64,000 nucleotides of DNA from Vreelandella sedimenti (GCF_013416325.1 NZ_JACCGK010000014.1:62001-126000); one strand, 5' to 3'. Positions 27,295-35,914 are shown, numbered from the stretch's first letter. Program-made: numbers and translations. The notes: generated from the sequence alone by a model not told the origin.

Positions 27295-28294
27295 AGAGCA
27301 ACAACATAGCCACCCGCCATCCCCAAGAGCCACCACTCTGCGGGTGGCGGTATTGATGATGCCCGGCCAGGTGCCACTTGATTTGGTTGGCCCACTTCAG
27401 GTCTTACAGTGTGCTGACCGGCTTTCGATAGACGTTCAGGTGCGCTATCTCGGCCCCCAAGCGGCCATGCAGTGGCTAGGGCCGCTTACCCTTAGCGGCA
27501 TCGACCCCTTGCCTGAACAGCTTCCTACTCAAGATTTACTGCTGATTCCTGGGCAGTACCGCAATAGCCTTGAGCCATTGACGCAGCAAGAGTGTGTCGC
27601 TTGGCTCAAGTCGAATGTCCACTATGCAAATACGCTGATGACCGTTTGCTCGGGCACGCTATTACTGGCAGACGCGGGCCTGTTAGAGGGGCGACGCTGT
27701 ACCACTCACCACACGCTAATTGAACAGCTACAAGCCAAAGCCCCACAAGCAAAGGTACAACGTGATTGCATCTTTACCGAGGACGGGCGCTATTTAACCA
27801 GCGCAGGGATTTCGACCGGCATTGATACCATGCTGTACTGGCTTACCCGTGCTTGCGGCCACTCGCTGGCGCTGGCGGTAGCGCGAGAGATGGTGCTGTA
27901 TCTTCGCCGCAGTGGTCAGGAGCCTCAACTGGGCGCCTGGCTTGAGGGTCGCAATCATGTGGATGAACGGCTGCATCGCGTTCAAGATGCAATATGTGCC
28001 GCCCCTTCGCAAATCTGGCGTCTCGAAACATTGGCGGCTCAGGCAGCCATGAGCGAGCGTCATTTTCGGCGCCAATTCAAAAGCCTCACCGGCATGCTGG
28101 TCGGCGACTACATTATGGGGTTGCGCCTGCAGCGAGCCAAAGCGTTAATGACCGAAACGACGTGGACGCTAGCGCGTATCGCCGAAGCGTCTGGATTCGG
28201 CGATGAACGGCAGCTAAGGCGCAGCTGGGCTCGCCAGGAAAAAGCGCCGCCTAGTGTATGGCGCCGGGCCAGCTCCCAGACGCGGCGTGATTGA
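27287..28294 (+). CDS. GlxA-family regulator (DJ-1/PfpI-like plus AraC HTH)
   Basis: A 335-residue protein. The N-terminal DJ-1/PfpI-like domain (about 18-190) has the nucleophile-elbow-like MTVCSGTLLLADAGLL; the C-terminal AraC domain (about 225-330) has RLETLAAQAAMSERHFRRQFKSLTG and LARIAEASGFGDERQLRRSW. The GTG start lies within the isochorismatase gene. Such regulators often control nitrogen-compound catabolism. Confidence 0.87.
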   Translation: MSEEQQHSHPPSPRATTLRVAVLMMPGQVPLDLVGPLQVLQCADRLSIDVQVRYLGPQAAMQWLGPLTLSGIDPLPEQLPTQDLLLIPGQYRNSLEPLTQQECVAWLKSNVHYANTLMTVCSGTLLLADAGLLEGRRCTTHHTLIEQLQAKAPQAKVQRDCIFTEDGRYLTSAGISTGIDTMLYWLTRACGHSLALAVAREMVLYLRRSGQEPQLGAWLEGRNHVDERLHRVQDAICAAPSQIWRLETLAAQAAMSERHFRRQFKSLTGMLVGDYIMGLRLQRAKALMTETTWTLARIAEASGFGDERQLRRSWARQEKAPPSVWRRASSQTRRD

Positions 28295-28339
28295 GTTAAT
28301 GTGAGCCATCATTAAAAAAACATACCATTGGTTGACGCC

Positions 28340-29143
28340 ATGACCGAATTCATCTTGCCAAGCAACGCCAACTATCTTAATTTTCGGCATCGCCTGCCTG
28401 ATAAACGCTTAGCCCCATGGGTTCAGTGCCTTTGGTCAATGGGTCGCCCAGGGCATCTCACTGAATCAAGAACCGAAAAGTTCTACCCAGATGCCGGTGC
28501 TAGCCTCAGCATCAAGCTCACCAGCCCCCACCCCATTATCACGCTCTGTTTCAACAAAACCACGTTGATAGAGACACTCGACACCACCGCACCTTGTCTG
28601 GGCATTCGTTTTAAGGCAGCCGGCACCCACTGCTTGCTGGGTTTGCTACCCGAAGCATTCACAGATACACACTACCGCTTGGAGAACGAGCTTGAACCAT
28701 TAGGATTGCAAGGATTAATACCTGTGGTAGAGCGCCTCTACCATTTGGACTCGCAACAGGGCCTACGCCTGCTGGAAACATGGTTGTTACATCGACTAGA
28801 GAGCCAGCCACCCACCAATAGCCGTATCAATACGATTGTTCAAGCTATTGGAGCACTTCAGCTTCCGCCCCAACAGTTAGGCGCCACGCTCGGGTTTACT
28901 CGACGTACTCTGGAGCGCAAATTAAAACGTGAAGTGGGCGTTACCCCAGGCCAATTAGTGGCCTATGCCCGACTGAACCGAGCCCGCCATGGACTGCTTG
29001 CAACCACGCTGCCCTTAACGGAAATAGCCCTACAATGCGGCTACTATGACCAAGCTCACTTCACCCATGCCTTCCAAACCCTCGCCTATGAAACGCCCGC
29101 CGCCTATCGCAAGCGCAAACTGTCGCAAATTTACAAGGCGTAA
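28340..29143 (+). CDS. AraC-family transcriptional regulator
   Basis: About 267 residues. An N-terminal sensor (FRHRLPDKRLAPWVQCLWSMG; EKFYPDAGASLSIKL; GIRFKAAGTHCLLG) typical of AraC proteins with a DUF6597-like domain precedes the DNA-binding part (LGATLGFTRRTLERKLKREVGVTPGQ; LTEIALQCGYYDQAHFTHAFQTL). ATG 28340 was preferred over TTG 28328. It lies 52 bp upstream of a carboxymuconolactone decarboxylase-type gene and probably regulates it. Confidence 0.85.
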   Translation: MTEFILPSNANYLNFRHRLPDKRLAPWVQCLWSMGRPGHLTESRTEKFYPDAGASLSIKLTSPHPIITLCFNKTTLIETLDTTAPCLGIRFKAAGTHCLLGLLPEAFTDTHYRLENELEPLGLQGLIPVVERLYHLDSQQGLRLLETWLLHRLESQPPTNSRINTIVQAIGALQLPPQQLGATLGFTRRTLERKLKREVGVTPGQLVAYARLNRARHGLLATTLPLTEIALQCGYYDQAHFTHAFQTLAYETPAAYRKRKLSQIYKA

Positions 29144-29195
29144 AACAACCTCGACGTTAAGCTGAGCTCTCAACTTACTCACCGAGGTCACCCAC

Positions 29196-29651
29196 ATGTC
29201 TACTCGTATCTCTCAACAGTCGGTGTATCGCCTTTGCCCACGCCTAGCTAAGCACCTTACTGCACTAGGCAACGTTGCCCCAGACTCAACGGTTAATCGC
29301 ACGATAATCCACTTAGTCAATCTGCGTGTTTCGCAAATTAATCACTGCTGCTTTTGTCAGCACATGCATTCGCAAGAGGCCAGAGACGATGGCGAACACC
29401 AGGTTCGCTTAGACGTATTACCTGCTTGGCGTGAAGCACCCTGCTTTAGCACACAAGAGCGCGCCGCACTCGCCTGGGCCGAAGCACTAACACTGGTCAG
29501 CCAGCAAGCGGTGAGTGACAACGACTATCAAAACGCCCTAGCTGCGTTTGGTGAACAGGGGCTAATTGACCTCACCGCCATTATTATCCAAATCAACAGT
29601 TGGAATCGAGTATCGGTGGGCTTTCAGTTTGCACCGGACATTAGTATTTAA
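29196..29651 (+). CDS. carboxymuconolactone decarboxylase/AhpD-like protein
   Basis: A 151-residue CMD-family protein. The CxxC redox motif and following histidine of AhpD-like members are seen in HCCFCQHMHSQEAR near 49-62. RAALAWAEALTLVSQQAV and LTAIIIQINSWNRVSVGF are conserved helices. Such proteins act as alkylhydroperoxidase-like antioxidants or as lactone decarboxylases. It follows an AraC regulator. Confidence 0.85.
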   Translation: MSTRISQQSVYRLCPRLAKHLTALGNVAPDSTVNRTIIHLVNLRVSQINHCCFCQHMHSQEARDDGEHQVRLDVLPAWREAPCFSTQERAALAWAEALTLVSQQAVSDNDYQNALAAFGEQGLIDLTAIIIQINSWNRVSVGFQFAPDISI

Positions 29652-29696
29652 GCACTGTGAGGCTCTTGAAAGTAATAGTTCAGATAAGGAAATAAA

Positions 29697-29903
29697 ATGA
29701 ACAGTGAGATAGCGCAGCATCAACAGCTACCTAACCTACTTGGCCTCTTATCAAGCTTATTTTTCTTCTTTGGCAGCCTTTTATTTCTTCCCGCTTTTGC
29801 GAGCTACGCAACCGTAGGCGTATGGTGTTTTGTAATGGGCTCACTCATCATGTTCATTATTTACGTGATGAGTATGAAAAATACTGGTAAGAAGCGCGTT
29901 TAA
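29697..29903 (+). CDS. YrhK-like small membrane protein
   Basis: A 68-residue protein with two hydrophobic helices (LLGLLSSLFFFFGSLLFLP and VGVWCFVMGSLIMFIIYVM) and the layout of YrhK-domain proteins. Function is unknown. It has a short gap after the CMD-type gene and could be cotranscribed. Confidence 0.72.
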   Translation: MNSEIAQHQQLPNLLGLLSSLFFFFGSLLFLPAFASYATVGVWCFVMGSLIMFIIYVMSMKNTGKKRV

Positions 29904-29926
29904 TTGAGTAAACGTTCGACATTGAT

Positions 29927-29959
29927 ATAGCCGCTGGGTTTAAGCTACCTAGCGGTTAT
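29927..29959. terminator. hairpin after the YrhK-like gene, possible terminator
   Basis: Arms ATAGCCGCTGGGT and ACCTAGCGGTTAT pair over 13 bp with two G-U pairs and a 7-nt loop. There is no clear U-run on the plus strand, so termination is uncertain. Confidence 0.35.
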
Positions 29960-30126
29960 AAAAGTTGATGCGGCGAAAATTTCTTCAATGAAAAATTAAT
30001 GGCACTAGTACTTAAGCTTTCGATATCCAGCACAATCCGACAGCCGATATCCATCTTCTCTAAACCATTAAGCTCTTTGAAGCTGACTTCGTAAAAGCTA
30101 TTCCATTGGGATGCCTTATTAGGCAT
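29956..30126 (-). CDS. possible small ORF of 56 residues after the GFA gene
   Basis: An ATG immediately after the GFA stop codon opens a 56-residue frame (MPNKASQWNSFYEVSFKEL to KKFSPHQLL). It has mixed polarity and no family was recognised. It could be an independent small protein or detached sequence from the end of the unusually short GFA protein. Evidence is only the open frame and tight junction. Confidence 0.3.
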   Translation of the reverse strand: MPNKASQWNSFYEVSFKELNGLEKMDIGCRIVLDIESLSTSAINFSLKKFSPHQLL

Positions 30127-30453
30127 TTACCACCAACCTTCATTGAATCCATACACAGTGGGGTGCGAGCGCGTTTGGTGGTGGGTGTAGATGCCGCAAT
30201 TTACGCAGAAGTAGTGCTTTGCGACACCTGAATTGAACTGATATAGCTTTAGATGCTCGGCGCCGCGGAGAATGCGAAGACAGCTCAAAGGTACATAGGC
30301 CATAACAGCGCCTTTGCGCCTGCAAATAGAGCAGTTACACCTTTTCGGGCCAACAAGCCCCTCAGGCAGATTGAGTTCGAACTCCACCATGCCGCAGTGG
30401 CATGTAGCTCTGTGATTAGGTTGAACTTTAACTCCACCCACTTGCTTGACCAC
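30127..30453 (-). CDS. GFA (glutathione-dependent formaldehyde-activating)-like protein
   Basis: A 108-residue zinc-binding protein with the family cysteines: CHCG near 18-21, CNCSICRRKG near 40 and CVNCGIYTHHQTRS near 85. The name-giving glutathione-formaldehyde chemistry has been questioned for the family. The C-terminus ends abruptly at YGFNEGWW, shorter than usual (about 120-135), so it may be truncated. GTG start with GAGGGAG upstream. Confidence 0.8.
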   Translation of the reverse strand: MVKQVGGVKVQPNHRATCHCGMVEFELNLPEGLVGPKRCNCSICRRKGAVMAYVPLSCLRILRGAEHLKLYQFNSGVAKHYFCVNCGIYTHHQTRSHPTVYGFNEGWW

Positions 30454-30487
30454 AGCCTACTCCCTCGTATCTATCGCTGGCGAGGCT

Positions 30488-31113
30488 TTATAAGTTAGCA
30501 TCAACTTCTTTTAGCCCTAGAAGCACCGCTGCGCCAATCAAAAACGATCCAGATACCTTACCTAAGTACTGGCGCGCTGCTGACTTGAGTTTCGTACTGA
30601 TCCATTCAGCTGATTTACCGTAGGAAAACAAGAAAACCGCACCCATGATGAGATACGTAGCACTCAGTATCGCAAACTGATGCAGGAGGAGCTCAGATGG
30701 GTTAATGAACTGTGGAAAAAGAGCAGCGAAAAAAATAACGGCTTTAGGGTTTGCGGCTGAAATGATAAAACCTTGCCAAAACAAGCTTTTTTTCGACCTC
30801 CCCTGATTCGCCACACCTACATGGCTCCCACTCTTTGAGAAGATCAACCGTAGGCCTAAGTACGATAAATATGCCACCCCCGCCCACTTCACAACGATAA
30901 AGAAATCACTGGATTGCTGAACAATGCTCACCAAACCTATCGAGGCGACAATCATTTGTAAAAAATTGGCTGACAAATCGCCAGCACGATAAATAGCGAC
31001 CGTTGGAAGCCATTGCTAACGCTATTGGAAAGCATCAAAAGCTGGCTAGGGCCCGGTGTACTCATCAAAGTGAATACGGTGCTGACATACAGAAGCCAAA
31101 GCTCCGTTCCCAT
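30488..31113 (-). pseudogene. LysE/RhtB-family exporter disrupted by a frameshift
   Basis: The C-terminal part (30488-30976) reads as a LysE protein from SANFLQMIVASIGLVSI onward. The missing N-terminus is found in a different frame: ATG 31113 begins MGTELWLLYVSTVFTLMSTP and contains the family signature STPGPSQLLMLSNSVSNGFQ, then runs into a stop. The two frames join if one base is restored near 30995-31002, giving NGFQRSAIYRAGDLSANFL as in relatives. One deleted base in a GG pair explains it. Either a recent pseudogene or a sequencing error. Confidence 0.8.
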
Positions 31114-31185
31114 AGCCGATTACCCTAACATCTGAACTCGACAACCTTCCGCGGCTCCTTGGTTAGAAGCCTGTAGAATGGATGG

Positions 31186-31704
31186 TTAGCTCCCCTTTTC
31201 CTCGAGCAAGTCGACATAAGCGCCTTCAATGAGCTGGGATGGCTCGATACCGAGCTGATCCAATAGGCGGTGCGCGATCTCAACACCGAATTGTGATAAC
31301 TCGCTGGAGGAAAGCACCACTTCAAGTTCAAGAAAGTGCCCAAGGCCCTCCACTCTATCGAGATGTACACGAGTCCTGTCAACAAGGTACAACGTGCGAT
31401 GTTTCCGAACACGACCAACTTCACCATAAGCCAGCGCAAGCGTCTCTCGCAACGCCTCAGGCTCATCGGTTTGCGAGCGAACGTAAAACGATTCTTTCGG
31501 GCCTGCCTGATTGGCGCGTCGGTAAAAAATGAGTTCGCCGTGCTTTTCTGAAAATACCCGAAGCTTCAGCCGACCAGCCTCACATTGGAAGAAGGTATCG
31601 ACTTGCACTATCTCGGTAGGCCCATTGTCCGCGGTCTTAGCCACCTTGGATTCGAGCGCTTCGATGTTGTCGATACGTGCTTTGATCTCAATATTTCTGG
31701 CCAT
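31186..31704 (-). CDS. CYTH-domain protein (class IV adenylate cyclase-like)
   Basis: A 172-residue CYTH-fold protein starting MARNIEIKARI, close to the family ExExK entry motif with the first glutamate replaced. Later basic and acidic strands (RLKLRVFSEKHGELIFYRR; RTRVHLDRVEGLGHFLELEVVL) complete the tunnel residues. The family contains triphosphatases and class IV adenylate cyclases; which activity applies is not decidable here. ATG 31704 has GGAGG 8 nt upstream, so the longer frame to 31800 is rejected. Confidence 0.85.
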   Translation of the reverse strand: MARNIEIKARIDNIEALESKVAKTADNGPTEIVQVDTFFQCEAGRLKLRVFSEKHGELIFYRRANQAGPKESFYVRSQTDEPEALRETLALAYGEVGRVRKHRTLYLVDRTRVHLDRVEGLGHFLELEVVLSSSELSQFGVEIAHRLLDQLGIEPSQLIEGAYVDLLEEKGS

Positions 31705-31802
31705 GGTAAGTGCCTCCGCCGATTTCAGTGGCTTGTTGGGTGCAAACCCTTGAAATCTGCTGACTGGTCTATCAAGAGTCAATGCCCATTGGGCAAACAA
31801 AA

Positions 31803-32228
31803 CTACAACACTTCCTTTAACAGTTTATAAAACTCATCCAACTCTTTCTTATCAAGTGGTTCAAGCAATGCGGCAGAAGCGTGTTTAAACGAAACTTGCG
31901 CATCTTCATAAGTTTTTGTCCCAGCAGTGGTAAGTGCCACCAGGCTGACTCTGGCATCACGAGGGTTTTCCTGCTTCTTAACCAGCCCTATTTTCTCCAT
32001 AGGATTTAAAAGGCGAGTAACCCCTGATGGGCTCAACCCGACCTGTTCAGCAAGATCGCAACGGCGTACTTTTTGATTGGGTGCGGTGTATAGCTGATTG
32101 AGAACCAGATAATCGGACAGGCCAATACCATGCGCAGAAAGCGCACCGCCAATCCGTTTTTGGATTTTACTTTGCAGGTTGATGACACTTAACACCAATC
32201 CTGCCTCTATATTTTCCGGCATAGTCAT
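31803..32228 (-). CDS. MarR-family transcriptional regulator
   Basis: A 141-residue winged-helix regulator: YLVLNQLYTAPNQKVRRCDLAEQVGLSPSGVTRLLNPMEKIGLVKK holds the DNA-recognition helix, followed by the wing ENPRDARVSLVALTTAG. It starts with ATG 32228 about 100 bp upstream of the CYTH gene start and on the same strand. Confidence 0.87.
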   Translation of the reverse strand: MTMPENIEAGLVLSVINLQSKIQKRIGGALSAHGIGLSDYLVLNQLYTAPNQKVRRCDLAEQVGLSPSGVTRLLNPMEKIGLVKKQENPRDARVSLVALTTAGTKTYEDAQVSFKHASAALLEPLDKKELDEFYKLLKEVL

Positions 32229-32817
32229 TACTCTTGCGCAATGGTTGATCCCACAAACATATACTCAAATGCTTGCGCAGTCAAACATATTGCAATCAAA
32301 TGGTCGTTAGTGGTTATTGATGACCGAGTGAAATGCCAGGTTAGCTGCTCTCATGCATGTATGCGCGAGGCTGACTCTCCTAATTCATGACAAAGAGAAT
32401 TAGAATCCGTCCTTCATCTTCAGGATAAAATGCGACACGAAGGCACCACTGCTTCCCATTTCGAGAAAGGCATTAACGCTAAAGCCTACCTGCACCGATG
32501 CTTATATAGCGCAATTTTGCTGCTTTCATTCCCAAAAAATTGAATTAATTGTTTTCTAGGCTTTGAGGTTGGGTGGGGTGGCCCAAAGCTGCACCTCGAT
32601 ATAGAGCTCAAAATCTGTTTCCCAATAGCGTTCAGGCCAGATTTTCAATGTCATATTCGCCCATACCGCCATTGGCTCTATAGGCATTACACTTTCCTGT
32701 TAGACCGACAATAACCGCTCGATCGACACCTGTTAAAACGTCATATCGAAACAGAAGCTGGCCTATACCGCATGATACAAGGTACTGCAGCTAGTATATG
32801 AATTCAGGCCATGAAGC
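32229..32817. other. 589-bp intergenic region upstream of the MarR gene
   Basis: Next to the MarR start are two CTTGCGCA copies (32233-32240 and 32272-32279, 39 bp apart; the first is part of the palindrome TTGCGCAA), possible autoregulatory sites. A 43-residue minus-strand frame (32556-32687, MPIEPMAVWANMTLKIWPER...) has no recognised relatives and no strong start signal. Nothing else was identified. Confidence 0.4.
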
Positions 32818-33303
32818 TCAGGACTCAGAGATTGAAGCCTCCTGGTTTGGCCGCAACTGAAGCTGGATGCCGAGTAAGAAGTTTCGCAACACCTGGTCTT
32901 TGCATTCTCGATAATTCTTATGGCTGGGCTTGCGGAAAAACGCGCTTAATTCATGGTTACTTAGATTGAAGCCAGCCAGTTCAAAAGCAGCCAAAATATC
33001 ATCAGCCTTTAAATTCAGCGCAATACGCAGCTTCTGAAACACCATATTGTTGTTTAACTGCGATTCTGGCACGGGCTGTGGCCCTTCGCGTTTACCACGC
33101 TTAAAGCTAATAAAGCCGTTCAAAAACGCCGCTAGCTCTTTGTTCTTCATGGTGACAAAGGCATCGTCGTCATCCTTTTTCAGCCAGGCCGTTACCTGCT
33201 CTTGAGCCACGCTGACCTCTGCCAAGGCGAAGATATCCACGATGGTGCTGTCTTTTAAATCAAAGGTGTAACGTATACGGCGAAAAATATCGTTATTGGT
33301 CAA
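32818..33303 (-). CDS. DUF1456 (YehS-like) protein
   Basis: A protein of about 161 residues made of two related halves, each with an N-terminal NNDIFRRIRYTFDLKDS / NNNMVFQKLRIALNLKADD block and a C-terminal FLNGFISFKRGK / FLLGIQLQLRP block, as in YehS/DUF1456. Function is unknown. Family members usually begin MTNND, which points to a TTG at 33303 with AGGGA 8 nt upstream; a GTG at 33336 would add 11 residues. Confidence 0.85.
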   Translation of the reverse strand: MTNNDIFRRIRYTFDLKDSTIVDIFALAEVSVAQEQVTAWLKKDDDDAFVTMKNKELAAFLNGFISFKRGKREGPQPVPESQLNNNMVFQKLRIALNLKADDILAAFELAGFNLSNHELSAFFRKPSHKNYRECKDQVLRNFLLGIQLQLRPNQEASISES

Positions 33304-33401
33304 AATAGTGTCCCTAGTCTTAGGCAAACCCAGCACAATCAGGCTTTATGTGCATCTACGTTTATCGTGATATATGATTAAAACCAGCAGCTTAAATAAA
33401 C

Positions 33402-33546
33402 TAGGCTTTGTACGAAAACTGCCTGCGCTCGCCAATACGGCGTTAAAAATCACCTCAAAATGCTCATTTACAACCCGTAAACTCCGCTTTTTCGTTGATT
33501 TTAGCCTTGTCTAGCCTTCGCTCGCCGACTTTTCGTACAAACCCTA
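33402..33546. mobile_element. 145-bp MITE-like element with 17-bp terminal inverted repeats
   Basis: The ends TAGGCTTTGTACGAAAA (33402-33418) and, inverted, TAGGGTTTGTACGAAAA (33530-33546) match at 16 of 17 positions. The interior has no coding frame. TA at each outer edge could be a target duplication. The right end supplies the TAG stop of the adjacent TPR-like gene. An origin from an IS1182-type element is possible because such ends look familiar, but this was not verified. Confidence 0.6.
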
Positions 33547-33966
33547 ACCTGTGGTCAGTTTTCCAAGCAGCTCGTCAATTTCGTCTTTCAGCTCGCCATC
33601 TTCAATTTTATTGGCGGTGGCTTGGGCATTTTTAAGATTACTGATAGCCGCGTCGGTCTGGCCCAGCTCAACCTGCAACTTCGCCATGGAGAACGCGATG
33701 GATGACATGTGATCCTTCGAGTTAACTGCAACGGCCTTTTCAAAGGCTTTTTCGTAGACTGCCAACGCCTCATCCAGCTCTTCCGTGAAGTCAGCCAATG
33801 TTTCCCACTGCTCTGGATGATCTTTATCGGTGCTCTCATTCTCGGTGCAAATAGCTTCCAGCTCCGCATAGAGCGCATCAAAAGCCTCTCTATCCTCTTT
33901 ATCAGCAGCCTTCATGAGCTTTTCAGCGAGTTCGTAAACCGCCTTGTATATTTTGGTGTTAATCAT
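33544..33966 (-). CDS. small acidic TPR-like protein of unknown function
   Basis: A 140-residue, strongly acidic, alpha-helical protein. Segments EALAVYEKAFEKAVAVNSKDH and IAFSMAKLQVELGQTDAAISNLKNAQATANK have the spacing of tetratricopeptide repeats. ATG 33966 is preferred to TTG 33972. The stop codon lies inside the end of the MITE-like element, so the original C-terminus may have been replaced. Confidence 0.65.
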   Translation of the reverse strand: MINTKIYKAVYELAEKLMKAADKEDREAFDALYAELEAICTENESTDKDHPEQWETLADFTEELDEALAVYEKAFEKAVAVNSKDHMSSIAFSMAKLQVELGQTDAAISNLKNAQATANKIEDGELKDEIDELLGKLTTG

Positions 33967-34136
33967 GAACAACTGCCTTTTCTCTATTTAAAAATAGTAA
34001 CAAGTAAACAAACCTGCTGAAAATCAACGTATGTAACGAAGCCACCCCACCGTCACCGGTGGCATTATACCCTTTGGGGATGGCTCTACGGGCGATCATT
34101 TTACGGTTTTGTGATGGGGTGTTGGTATGTTTTGCT

Positions 34137-34176
34137 TGAGTGGTCGTCTTAGCGGCTCACAACATAAGACCACTCA
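34137..34176. other. bulged hairpin downstream of the second GFA gene
   Basis: TGAGTGG...TCTTA pairs with TAAGACCACTCA across a 13-nt loop with a 3-nt bulge. It lies between the TPR-like and GFA genes; a second small hairpin GCCACC/GGTGGC is at 34041-34062. Possibly transcript-end structures; neither has a U-run. Confidence 0.3.
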
Positions 34177-34229
34177 TTAAAAACATTGAAAGGCATTTCA
34201 GACTTCAAAAGCAAAAATTCAGACTGCAA

Positions 34230-34664
34230 TCAACGGCTTGGCCTCTGCAATGCCTGGTTAAGCGATTCCAAACTATCAGAGCCACCATCTAAACGAACAC
34301 AACCATCTGATTCTGACGCCCAAGAAGCCGATGAAGAAAGGTGAAGATGAATAGATATTTGCGACGCAGTCTCATCATTCAGCAAACCAGCGGGAACCCA
34401 TACCAACCCCGTGTCTCTCAGTTGGTTGGGTACCAGACTACCGCAGACCGAACAAAAATCATTTCGATAGCCGGTTGGCTTCTGAAAAGTACTGATTTTG
34501 GACTGACCAGAAAGCCAGCGGAAGCTATCCGTTTTTACAAAAGTGGCCGTATTCGACGCAGACCCTGTCGCTTTGCGACACAGAGAGCAGTGACATTGAT
34601 AGAAGCTCGGCAGTTCCCCTTCGATTTCGAACTTAATCTCCCCACACAGACATTCATCGTTCAC
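34230..34664 (-). CDS. GFA-family zinc-binding protein (second copy)
   Basis: A 144-residue GFA-type protein with CLCGEIKFEIEG, CHCSLCRKATGSA and FCSVCGSLVPNQ holding the zinc-binding cysteines. It is only distantly similar to the one at 30.1 kb, so not a recent duplication. Starts with GTG. The substrate is unknown. Confidence 0.85.
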   Translation of the reverse strand: MNDECLCGEIKFEIEGELPSFYQCHCSLCRKATGSASNTATFVKTDSFRWLSGQSKISTFQKPTGYRNDFCSVCGSLVPNQLRDTGLVWVPAGLLNDETASQISIHLHLSSSASWASESDGCVRLDGGSDSLESLNQALQRPSR

Positions 34665-34724
34665 CGAATATTCCTTAATACTTTACGCCATCGATTACAA
34701 ACAGCAGCTAATAGCTACACGCTG

Positions 34725-35150
34725 TTAACAGTAGTGTTCCATGATGAATTCAGGATGGCCAGTTTGTTCGTCAATCTGCTCACTTAATTCAATAAAGCCA
34801 TGTTTTTTATAAAAACTGATGCTTGAAGCGTTCTGCCTATAGACACTTAGCTGTAAACACGCCCTTCTGCTCTTAGCATCTTCAATCAACGCTGACCCTA
34901 TACCATTTCCCTGCAGGCTTGGTCGCACAAAAACTGCTGCCAACGTATTTCCATAGAGGCAGTAAAACCCGACTACCTGCCCATCAGCCTCAAATACAAA
35001 GGCCTCTGATGCAGGGATGTATATATCCCGCATTTCGCTAACTTTTGACTGCCAAAATTTAGAACCAACAAAGGAGTGGGCTTCAATTGATGCTGAAAGC
35101 CAGATATCCAAAATTTGTTCAATATCCGCCTCACGGTATTTACGAATCAT
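34725..35150 (-). CDS. GNAT-family N-acetyltransferase (YjaB-like)
   Basis: A 141-residue acetyltransferase: acetyl-CoA loop region VRPSLQGNGIGSALIEDA near 82-99 (Q-x-x-G-x-G) and the late helix ISFYKKHGF. The start IRKYREADIEQILDIWLSASIEAHSFV resembles YjaB/YiaC-like proteins, which modify small molecules or proteins. The target is unknown. Confidence 0.85.
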   Translation of the reverse strand: MIRKYREADIEQILDIWLSASIEAHSFVGSKFWQSKVSEMRDIYIPASEAFVFEADGQVVGFYCLYGNTLAAVFVRPSLQGNGIGSALIEDAKSRRACLQLSVYRQNASSISFYKKHGFIELSEQIDEQTGHPEFIMEHYC

Positions 35151-35459
35151 CTAAATGTTCCTAATGATGGTCAATGGCGCCAAAGGCAGTATTGGAAAGC
35201 TGCCTAGCCCTGGATAAAGTTTCACCTGAACCAGCGCTAGGCAGCTTCATAAATTTAAGCAAGAATACTTTGTCTTCCTTAGGGTCAATCCGCTCCTTCC
35301 AGAGGAGTAATTAGCTCTCTTCACTTCCTAATAGCCTTTTTGCTTCCAAGTCCCACTGAAAGCCCCGGGAATTTTAACAGATTATTCAAAAGATATTTCA
35401 TGGTGCATCAAAGCTAAATCTATTACGGTTCAGCCCCCCGGAGGGTGCTGAACTGCTTA
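35151..35459. other. 309-bp intergenic region with a strong hairpin at 35197-35247
   Basis: AAGCTGCCTAGC (35197-35208) pairs perfectly with GCTAGGCAGCTT (35236-35247); after a C-C mismatch CTGG pairs with CCAG, leaving a 17-nt loop. It is downstream of the VOC gene and upstream of the GNAT gene. No U-run follows, so it is not a clear intrinsic terminator. No gene was seen. Confidence 0.5.
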
Positions 35460-35885
35460 TTAAGTGGCATCTTGATTTAAATTCCGCTCGGCCGGGATAT
35501 CGCTCAGGTATTCGACAAACTCCACTTCAAACCCAGCCGGATCGACAAAATAGACATTTTTCCGAAACGGCTCTACAGCTCCTGGTTTCGCAATGGCATA
35601 ACCAGCGTTATTTAACCTAGCCACAACGGCATCCAGGTTATCGGTCACATAGGCAAAATGAGCCAAGCCAACGCTGTGGCCTTTCAAATCGCGATTCGCC
35701 CCTTCGCCGTGATCGCTTAGCGCCAGGTAATGTTGGTCGTCACCAAAGTGCACCCATTTACGCGGTTTGCCATACCACTCGCCATGGCCTTCATCGCGTA
35801 CCCGCCAATGCGGGAATACAGCGCGGTAAAAATCCAGCATGGCATCCATATCATCAACGACTAGATTCACGTGTTCCAAGTACAT
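35460..35885 (-). CDS. VOC-superfamily (glyoxalase/bleomycin-resistance-like) protein
   Basis: A 141-residue vicinal-oxygen-chelate protein with paired beta-alpha-beta-beta-beta halves: LEHVNLVVDDMDAMLDFYRAVF and GLAHFAYVTDNLDAVVARLNNAGY, ending KNVYFVDPAGFEVEFVEYL. The metal-ligand pattern (H4, H/E near the end) is consistent with a dioxygenase or resistance protein. AAGGAG precedes the ATG. Its promoter contains a SoxR box, so it is likely induced by redox-active compounds. Confidence 0.87.
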   Translation of the reverse strand: MYLEHVNLVVDDMDAMLDFYRAVFPHWRVRDEGHGEWYGKPRKWVHFGDDQHYLALSDHGEGANRDLKGHSVGLAHFAYVTDNLDAVVARLNNAGYAIAKPGAVEPFRKNVYFVDPAGFEVEFVEYLSDIPAERNLNQDAT

Positions 35886-35914
35886 AAGTGTCTCCTTGCA
35901 TTAAGTGAAATGGC

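Noticed and set aside
31704..31800. Extended N-terminus of the CYTH protein
   Set aside because: The strong GGAGG precedes the inner ATG at 31704, and CYTH proteins begin with the EIKAR-type strand.
32556..32687. 43-codon minus-strand frame as a gene
   Set aside because: No clear ribosome-binding site, no recognised relatives and high tryptophan content; kept only as a note under the intergenic region.
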